DNA of 64,000 bases, taken from the NCBI GenBank assembly GCA_903813345.2, contig CAIIXF020000002.1, forward strand, positions 5,990,001-6,054,000, read 5' to 3'. The notes beneath the pieces were generated by a model. That model was not told where the DNA came from and searched no databases. It saw only the letters and a program-made list of their open reading frames with translations. Within the stretch, counting starts at the first letter, position 1. The number at the start of each line of letters is the position of its first letter. The position numbers and the translations under genes are program-made. Source of the DNA: Owenia fusiformis (lineage: Eukaryota; Annelida; Polychaeta; Sabellida; Oweniidae). Positions 56,561 to 64,000 of the stretch are shown here, one piece after another.

Positions 56561-56654
56561 GCCTCAGTCACATTTGCTCTACGGCCGCCGTAGCTTCACA
56601 AAAATTTCTGATTTTGGGAAGCTACGGCCGCCGTAGCTCAAATTTGACCGAGGC
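56561..56654. mobile_element. 94-bp perfect-ended fold-back element
   Basis: GCCTCAGTCACATTTGCTCT + ACGGCCGCCGTAGCTTC is mirrored by GAAGCTACGGCCGCCGTAGC + TCAAATTTGACCGAGGC with a short AT loop. Same family as 63199-63345 and, in its outer motif, 35937-36082. Confidence 0.85.
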
Positions 56655-57330
56655 ATAAGTCAGATTAATTCAATTCTTATTTTAAATATACCTTTCTTAC
56701 AGATAATGAATGGATTTAAAAAATGCATCTGTCTTGAATCAGAAAATATTCATAATCCAAGATATATTCGTTTGGAATTGTTTGCAATTACCTACATGTC
56801 TGTCTTTGTCCCGGTAAATGTGGAAGTTAATTTGCGATTTCCTTAATGAAAAGCTTTATACTCAATCACTTTTATGGTATTTGGTTTACATAGGCCTTTT
56901 AAAGCGAATGTACACGAGTGTCCCATTTTTGCCCACCCTGTACCATATAACACCACACTACAAAATAAATATATAACAAGGCATTAACATGCAAAATGTT
57001 ACCACCTACCATCTGTTACAGACGCCGAACATCATCCACCGTCTAAAAAAGTTGGAGACTATAACAAAATATGTCACCACTGCTGGTGGCGACATAAAAA
57101 GGTTTTACTTTAAGAACCCATATCAGTCCTAGCATTTTGAGATTTACTTCACCAATCTTTGACTTCCGGCGAGGAAATAAATCAAAAAACCAACAGAATT
57201 CAGATTTATATTTTAGTGGTTTATTTACAATAACTTCAATGCTTTTTATCAATAGGGAGTTAAAGCTACACATTCTTGTGAGAACGTGAACGTGTAAAAT
57301 AATAGACCAAGGAAATTACTAATCTCTAAT
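56655..57330. other. intergenic DNA
   Basis: No gene. A lone mariner-MITE end (GCCCACCCTGTA) lies at 56931-56943. GTTACCACCTACCATCTGTTACAG at 56999 has a similar counterpart near 53740 (CTGCCATTTGTTACAGATGCC), so a dispersed repeat crosses here. Confidence 0.35.
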
Positions 57331-57331
57331 A

Positions 57332-57372
57332 TAAGGGACGAAATTACTACAAGGGGAAGAACTAATATCTAC
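57332..57372 (+). repeat. single 38-bp unit shared with the 62.6-kb array
   Basis: AAGGGACGAAATTACTACAA + GGGGAAGAACTAATATCT, identical in type to the array at 62604-63080. Confidence 0.85.
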
Positions 57373-57384
57373 ACAGCCAATCTC

Positions 57385-57615
57385 AAACTGTACTGTACAG
57401 CGCTGTTTTTGAAACAGTACTGTACAGCGCTGTAAAAACAGTGCTGTACAGCGCTGTTTTCCAAAACAGTACTGTACAGCGCTGTAAAAACAGTACTGTA
57501 CAGCGCTGTTTAAAACAGTACTGTACAGCGCTGTAAAAACAGTACTGTACAGCGCTGTAAGATAAACAGCGCTGTACAGCGCTGTAAAAACAGTACTGTA
57601 CAGCGCTGTTTTTGA
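57385..57615. repeat. palindromic ACAGCGCTGT array, copy 1
   Basis: About nine ACAGCGCTGT decamers alternate with CAGTACTGT palindromes and A/T spacers. A 137-residue minus-strand ORF through it is repeat-derived. Confidence 0.9.
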
Positions 57616-57819
57616 CTTTGAAAATGATAAATATATTATATCATAATATATTCTGTTATAATAGAGGGTCAAGGGTATTTTATGTTTTGTTATTGATGTT
57701 TGATTACAAAGGCCACTTTTATCAAAAGGCATTAATTTTGTGTTTTCAAAACGGGAGGCCTAGAATGAGAAAACCAGGTATTATTGTTCTTATTATTTAC
57801 ACTGCCAAAATAACTCCAT

Positions 57820-58015
57820 GCTAAATCAGCGCTAATCTTTTTTCGCGCTAATTTAGCGCTGATTTGGTACTGAATTGGTACAAATAAAGTTTGTGTGGAA
57901 TTAGCGCTAATAAATCAGTACCAAATCAGTACAAACCTCAGTTAGTGCGAAATCAGCACTAACTTAGCAGTGCTAATTTAGTGCTAAGTTAGTGCTGATT
58001 TAGCACTAACAAAAC
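57820..58015. repeat. TTAGCGCTAA / AAATCAGTAC palindromic cluster
   Basis: Repeated motifs AATCAGCGCTAA, TTTAGCGCTGATTTGGTAC, AATTAGCGCTAATAAATCAG and TTAGTGCTAAGTTAGTGCTG form multiple overlapping palindromes, sharing the AGCGCT core with the neighbouring array. Confidence 0.8.
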
Positions 58016-58950
58016 TTATATTTTTTCTGACTTTTATTACAGTATTATTGATTGATTTAAGCAATATTGATATTACTTATTTAGAGTTTGAAATATTTTA
58101 TTATAAATAACATTCATTATTGTGATTTCTTCAATTGAGTTTGACATCTTAGGGAAATCCCTGGGAAATCCCTTTGAACTTTTGACCTATGACGTCACAC
58201 ATTCTATGACTCATACAAAGAGGACCTCTGACTCATACAGGAAGTTTGTGAAGCCACATATTTTAAATTTTGATTTCTGTGCCAGTCTCTGCCATCTGTC
58301 TGCAATTTTCACTTGTAAGTATATATTTGATTGTTTTGTATGAATAAATGAGCATATGTTAGGTGCACCTATTATATAGAAGACTTTCAAATACCAGATA
58401 GGCTCTGTGGGATAGGAGGGTGAAATTCAAAGATAAAAATTCAGGAGGAATTGAAAAAAAAATTCAAATTGAAAAGTCACTGAAAGTCTTGTCTTAAAAG
58501 TCCAGGGCATAGGCTAGTTCTTTGGAGTTTTTAAGAAAATATATTTATAATCTGCAATGCATAACGTCTTCTGAATGAAGCCAGAAATGGGCCACTCCTG
58601 GCCAAAATGTAATTTCTGAGTGATTTCAGTTTTAAATTCAATTTTTTATTCTTTATAAAAGATCATTTTCTTTTATCGGGAATGCATTTCTAGGCTACCT
58701 TTTTATTTTATAGACTTGATGTTGGCACTATTGGTCAGATGTTGGCATATCATGAGGAGTGAAGGCAGTAAAGAATACAATACATAATCAATGGATGGAG
58801 GGCCATGTATCAGCAATGTGGAATGAAACCGGGAATGCAACATACTTATGCCATTTAGGCTAGGTGCGTAAAGTAAACGTTTTAACAGTTTTAGGAAATC
58901 TAATAATAATTTATTTTGCTTATTCAGCGTATCGTTGGAATCGTGCCCCC
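58016..58950. other. intergenic DNA
   Basis: No supported gene; a CACTT|GTAAGT donor-like site at 58311 has no recognisable exon in front of it. Confidence 0.3.
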
Positions 58951-59440
58951 ATGTCATATTACCATGTTCATTTCATATCACCATGTTCCCATGTTATATC
59001 ACCATGTTCATTTCATATCACCATGTTTCCATGTTACATCACCATGTCCATGTCATATCACCATGCTCCCATGTTATATCACCGTGTTCATTTCATATCA
59101 CCATGCTCCCATGTTATATCACCATGTTCATTTCATATCACCATGTTCCCATGTTACATCACCATGTCCATGTCATATCACCATGCTCCCATGTTATATC
59201 ACCATGTTCACTTCATATCACCATGCTCCCATGTTATATCACCATGTTCATGTCATATCACCATGCTCCCATGTTATATCACCATGTTCATTTCATATCA
59301 CCATGCTCCCATGTTATATCACCATGTTCATTTCATATCACCATGCTCCCATGTTATATCACCATGTTCACTTCATATCACCATGCTCCCATGTTATATC
59401 ACCATGACATGGTGATATGACATGAACATGGTCATGTCAT
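58951..59440. repeat. 20/40-bp minisatellite (CATGTTATATCACCATGTTC)
   Basis: Tandem units CATGTTATATCACCATGTTC and ATTTCATATCACCATGCTCC alternate in blocks. All frames on the plus strand stay open and generate several overlapping histidine-rich ORFs of 160-180 residues, which are not genes. A local inverted piece (CACCATGACATGGTG) sits at about 59401-59415. Confidence 0.9.
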
Positions 59441-60422
59441 ATCACCATGCTCCCATGTTATATCACCATGTTCATTTCATATCACCATGCTCCCATGTTA
59501 TATCACCATGTTATATCACCATGTTATATCACCATGTTCATGTCATATCACCATGTTCCCATGTTATATCATCATGTTCATTTCATATTACCTGCTCCCA
59601 TGTTATATCACCATGTTTGTTTTATATCATCATGCCCCAATGTTATATCACCATTCATTTCATCATGCTACCATGTTCATAACCTTATTCATGCCCTCAT
59701 GTCATATCACCAATTAAACATGTTAATAGCCTATGCTTCCTCACAGGGCTATAATAAAATTGTAAATACGTCAACCCTAACTATGACAAAATAATCTAGC
59801 ATATTTTGGCCCTGTAAAAATATTGGAAACAATTTGTGTATGCAAACTGAATTCTTTGTTCAAAGATATTATTTCGAACTTTAATTTACATTGGTAAGCA
59901 AATCTGCGAATATTCATAGAAAACTATATCACCATGTTATATCACCATGTTCATGTCATATCACCATGCTCCCATGTTATATCACCATGTTCATGTCATA
60001 TCACCATGCTCCCATGTTATATCACCATGTTCATTTCATATCAACATGTTCCCATGTTATATCATCATGTTCATTTCATATTACCTGCTCCCATGTTATA
60101 TCACCATGTTTGTTTTATATCATCATGCCCCAATGTTATATCACCATTCATTTCATCATGCTACCATGTTCATAACCTTATTCATGCCCTCATGTCATAT
60201 CACCAATTAAACATGTTAATAGCCTATGCTTCCTCACAGGGCTATAATAAAATTGTAAATACGTCAACCCTAACTATGACAAAATAATCTAGCATATTTT
60301 GGCCCTGTAAAAATATTGGAAACAATTTGTGTATGCAAACTGAATTCTTTGTTCAAAGATATTATTTCGAACTTTAATTTACATTGGTAAGCAAATCTGC
60401 GAATATTCATAGAAAACTATAT
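59441..60422. repeat. 493-bp tandem duplication including minisatellite and unique DNA
   Basis: The sequence from the end of the minisatellite through unique DNA (CTATGCTTCCTCACAGGGCT, ATATTTTGGCCCTGTAAAAA, GCGAATATTCATAGAAAACT) is present twice, 493 bases apart. Confidence 0.85.
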
Positions 60423-60917
60423 TTTCAGGTAACTGTTATCAGTTATAACAACAAAAAGCTTGTGGTACCAGCATATAATCAATTTGAACCAAATCCGCCA
60501 ACTGGTACTTGAGTTTTCAAAGATTACAATTTTTTATGAAAAATGGCTGCCATTTTGAAATTTAGTGGCCATCATCAAAATGTCTTCTTTAAAATTAACA
60601 AAGCTCTATTGTCCTGAGGCATCAGCATATACAATTTGAGTTATCAAAGATTTAATTTTTTACAAAAAATGGCGTGCATTTTGAATTGAGTCGCCATATT
60701 GAAAATTGATAAGAGGTCAGAGGTTCTACACCGATAAGGCATTAGACTATAAATTTTGAACCGAATCCAGCAACCGGTATTTCATTTATTGTTCGGACAG
60801 ACGGACAAACGGACGAATGGACGGATGGACGGACGGCTTTCTATATCTTCATCTAACTTCCTTCGGTGGGATAATAATGATAATTATGTACATTTGTTTC
60901 TCAATTTGTCTTTTCAG
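60423..60917. other. intergenic DNA with ACGGACGG repeat
   Basis: 60790-60835 is a run of GGACGGACAAACGGACGAAT-type units. Earlier, two related segments (AAAATGGCTGCCATTTTGAA at 60538 and AAAATGGCGTGCATTTTGAA at 60665) indicate a degenerate repeat of about 125 bp. Confidence 0.45.
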
Positions 60918-61024
60918 CCAGACAGTTCAAACTCTTCGGAGTTATAGATGGCAGAAAGAGCAAGGGGGCAAACCCTGTAGACCTGTTTGGGAAGTCCAAA
61001 GAAAGACTTGATAGGTTAGCATAA
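60918..61024 (+). CDS. weak candidate exon
   Basis: A strong acceptor (TTTGTCTTTTCAG) precedes an open frame reading RQFKLFGVIDGRKSKGANPV and then DLFGKSKERLDRLA before a stop; a possible donor ATAG|GTTAGC lies inside. The residue content looks protein-like, but no upstream exon or family was recognised, so it may be a gene fragment. Confidence 0.25.
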
Positions 61025-61264
61025 TCAATATTTAAGGGCCAGTACAGACAAGTTTATAAAAACCAAATGGTTCTTTCCAAACATCATGGCAACGTTAAAT
61101 TTAAACCAGTATCTGAAAAAATAATTGAGATATAATTCTAATCAAATATTTGATTTAAATGTCAAAATGCAACTGTATCAAAATGCTGAATATATAATAG
61201 TAAAAAATAATAAAAATAATAAAGTCACAAATCAAATCGAATGTGTACCCATTATATTATTAAT

Positions 61265-61680
61265 TATCCTACACTTAGTGTACTAAATGTATAATAACAT
61301 GAACAAATAAATTTGATATTTATTGGCAAAATGAATATCCGGAGGATATCGTAACGATATACTCCGGGCGGAGGATATCGTGACGATATACTCCGGAAAA
61401 CCCAATATGCGGAGGATATTGTGACGATATACTCTGCTTGTTGATTTCCCGCCAAATTGACTCTATTTGGCATGAAATTCATTTTACAATGATATTATAC
61501 ATTCAGTACACTCCTTGTAAGTGTAGGATAATAAGAACATCCTATGATTTTTTTCAGAATATCATTTTAATCTACTCGGTGATATTGATATATGCACTCG
61601 TTTGCTTCGCTCTCTCGTGCAAATATCAATATCACCTCGTAGATAAAAATGATATTCCTCAAAATCATAGGATATCCTAT
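61265..61680. mobile_element. two-hairpin element with triple palindrome, copy 2
   Basis: Near-identical to 8336-8755, including the three CGGAGGATATCGTNACGATA-type palindromes and the second hairpin. Only a handful of base differences were noticed. Confidence 0.85.
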
Positions 61681-62390
61681 AATTATCCATCCATTATACT
61701 ATTACTGTATACAATTTAAATATTGTGTCCACTTTAATACTACTTAGGCCTATATCTTATCTTACAAAATAAATATATATATAGGCCTATTCTATACCAT
61801 GCCATTATAAAAAATGCTTCCAATTCAATATTTTCCTCAATAACTAGTAATTGTTTGGGCGTTATCAGTTGCTCTATTCTACAAATGGACTTATTATTTC
61901 CTCTTGTTTTAAGATACACACAAATGGAGAGAGAAACGCTGAACTGAAAATGGGAGCAGGAAGCAACCAGAGCGGCGAATACAAGCACAACCGTTACAAG
62001 GACTGAATTATAAAATTAAAATAGAACTTTTTGACATTAGGACATTTGTAATTTTTAACAATAGGCTCAGACTTCGGTAACACTATAGTATCTGATATAT
62101 TTTGTATATTTTGTATATTTCTAAATAAAATATAGGTTTTGTATTAGTATTCAATATTGAGTGTTTTGTATATTTATGGGGACAACAAAATAATCATTAA
62201 ATACAAAATCCAAGTAGTAAATGCAATTATATAGCCTACAATACACCAATATTAGGATCAAAGCATTTTGAATTTGATACCCATTAATATATATATATAA
62301 TAGAAATGAATACAACTAAATAAAAACCAGGGAATCAACCTGAAACCAAAAACATAAATTCCTAAAGGGGCCTAGCCTATAAAAATTAAA
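61681..62390. other. intergenic DNA
   Basis: AT-rich; a minus-strand ORF of 82 residues at 61740-61988 has no recognisable domain. No gene called. Confidence 0.3.
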
Positions 62391-62391
62391 A

Positions 62392-62580
62392 ACAGCGCTG
62401 TACAGCGCTGTTTGAGTACAGCGCTGTACAGCGCTGTATGAGCTACAGCGCTGTACAGCGCGGTACTCAAATTGTACTGTTTTGTACTGTTTTGTACTGT
62501 TACAGCGCTGTACAGCGCGGTACTCAAATTGTACTGTTTTGTACTGTTAATACAGCGCTGTACAGCGCTGCAAACAGCAA
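62392..62580. repeat. palindromic ACAGCGCTGT array, copy 2
   Basis: Ten or so ACAGCGCTGT or CAGCGCGGTA decamers, with TTGTACTGTTTTGTACTG spacers, directly before the 38-bp array. Confidence 0.9.
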
Positions 62581-62603
62581 GATGATGATGCGGATTGGGG
62601 GTG

Positions 62604-63080
62604 TAAGGGACGAAATTACTAGAAGGGGAAGAACTAATATCTAAGGGACGAAATTACTAGAAGGGGAAGAACTAATATCTAAGGGAAGAAATTACTAGAA
62701 GGGGAAGAACTAATATCTAAGGGAAGAAATTACTAGAAGGGGAAAAACTAATATCTAAGGGACGAAATTACTACAAGGGGAAAAACTAATATCTAAGGGA
62801 CAAAATTACTTCAAGGGGAAGAACTAATATCTAAGGGACGAAATTACTACAAGGGGAAGAACTAATATCTAAGGGACAAAATTACTACAAGGGGAAGATC
62901 TAATCCCTGGAGGACGAGATTACTAGAAGGGGAAAAGCTAATATCTAAGGGACGAAATTACTAGAAGGGGAAAAAGTAATATCTAAGGGACGAAATTACT
63001 AGAAGGGGAAAAAGTAATATCTAAGGGACGAAATTACTTCAAGGGGAAGAACTAATCCCTAAAGGACGAGATTTCTACAA
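62604..63080 (+). repeat. 38-bp minisatellite (AAGGGACGAAATTAC)
   Basis: About 12 units of AAGGGACGAAATTACTAGAA + GGGGAAGAACTAATATCT with small variants (CTACAAGG, CTTCAAGG). The single unit at 57332 is its counterpart. Confidence 0.92.
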
Positions 63081-63198
63081 GTTTACGTACAAGTACAACG
63101 TGTAGCTTAACCTCCGTATATATGTGCTGGCTTGTATATATAACGTCTGGCTTGCATCATGACACTGGTCAAAACTGATCAGCATACCACTTGTTAAG

Positions 63199-63345
63199 AC
63201 CCAGTCATATTTGCTCTACAGCGGGCGTATGGCGGCCGTAGCCTTTACAAAATCGATATAGAAAAGTTATATCGTACTGCGTATTTCTCAATTTTCGGAA
63301 GTTACGGCCATCGTACGGCCGCAGTAGAGCAAATGTGACCGAGGC
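63199..63345. mobile_element. 147-bp fold-back element (GGTCACATTTG family)
   Basis: The ends CCCAGTCATATTTGCTCTAC and GTAGAGCAAATGTGACCGAG are inverted, with inner GGCGGCCGTAGC and TTACGGCCATCGTACGGCC. Confidence 0.75.
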
Positions 63346-64000
63346 ATTACTTTCTATATAAAATATAGTATATTGGAATTATATCATCTGGTTTGTTGTT
63401 TTCTCATCAATGTCGTTCATATACTGTATATGTATCATATCTCGACCATCTTTGCCCGCTCGGTCTTCACTGCGTTCGATTGACGAGTGAACAAAAATGC
63501 ACCCCAATACATCTGGCTTGGTAAATTCACAGAAGTCTGTTCCAAGAAAAGATCATATACTTAGTACCACACAACATCCCGAAATGACGGCAATGTCTCA
63601 AAACAAAATGAAACATTGGTTGAATAATGTGAACAGGGCAAAGACCAATTAGATATTCCATCCATATATTTTAGAAAATATTTCATATTTATATACATTA
63701 GAAACAGGCGGATGTTACACATATTATTATGCCCTTTACCAAAATTAAAAATAGATGTAATGAATGAAAAATACTGTACATATACCATTTCCCAATAATT
63801 ACTCAACAAATAATAATAAAACAGTACATTTTCTCTCTGCCAAACTCCAAATACAATAAAATGAAAATGTATTTTTTCAAAAAATAAACACAGACAAAGT
63901 TTCTGCAATAGATCAAACCCCTATATACTAAATGAATTCAAAATTCTCCCATAAAACAAATAATACACTTTTCCTGTAACCTCTGCCACATTTTAATATG
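63346..64000. other. terminal intergenic DNA
   Basis: AT-rich sequence; the 115-residue minus-strand ORF (63561-63908) is hydrophobic low-complexity reading of AT-rich DNA without domain features, so no gene is called. Confidence 0.3.

Noticed and set aside
57319..57732. 137-residue minus-strand ORF with LYSTVFTALYSTV repeats
   Set aside because: Reads through the ACAGCGCTGT palindrome array.
58864..60287. Several histidine/serine/proline-rich ORFs up to 183 residues
   Set aside because: They are frames of the CATGTTATATCACCATG minisatellite; all three plus-strand frames are open and show the same peptide.

Overview
The window is invertebrate genomic DNA: AT-rich, gene-sparse, with small phase-matched GT/AG exons separated by introns full of short inverted-repeat elements and minisatellites. 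The genes are secreted or membrane proteins assembled from extracellular domains (zona pellucida, PAN/Apple, WSC, F5/8 discoidin, hemopexin-like). This suggests a marine bilaterian, possibly an ambulacrarian, but the sequence alone does not fix the species. No rRNA, tRNA, CRISPR or prokaryotic operon structure was seen.

Four multi-exon genes were assembled by hand. In each one every exon junction keeps the reading phase and the total coding length is divisible by three. Gene A (+, 2131-9449, 9 exons, 391 aa) is a zona pellucida domain protein with a signal peptide, a KRRKR furin-type site and a hydrophobic tail. Gene B (+, 19179-23899, 3 coding exons plus a probable 5' non-coding exon near 17060-17094, 104 aa) looks like an unrecognised secreted peptide or neuropeptide precursor with a four-cysteine C-terminal peptide. 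Gene C (-, 41347-27407, 12 exons, 710 aa) has a signal peptide, a WSC domain, an F5/8 type C domain and three discoidin-like domains. The F5/8 exons lie inside the intron that splits one discoidin-like domain. Gene D (+, 45768-56059, 4 exons, 391 aa) has a signal sequence, a PAN/Apple domain, a Thr/Ser/Pro/Asp-rich linker and a divergent hemopexin-like domain. Genes C and D are head to head, about 4.4 kb apart.

Layout: 1-2130 upstream repeats; 2131-9449 gene A; 9450-17030 repeat-rich intergenic DNA with one unexplained ORF; 17030-24071 gene B; 24100-27400 a short unexplained ORF and a 46-bp minisatellite; 27407-41347 gene C; 41350-45767 intergenic with paired fold-back elements; 45768-56059 gene D, whose 7.7-kb second intron holds a minisatellite that multiplies the exon's own 5' splice site and is split by a 6-kb inverted-repeat transposon carrying two further elements; 56060-64000 palindromic arrays, minisatellites and one weak candidate exon.

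The most unusual theme is repetitive DNA acting at splice sites: a triplicated 3' splice site and a MITE abutting a 5' splice site in gene A, a MITE next to an acceptor in gene C, and a tandem array of 5' splice sites in gene D. Product names rest on motif recognition by eye; no database search was possible.
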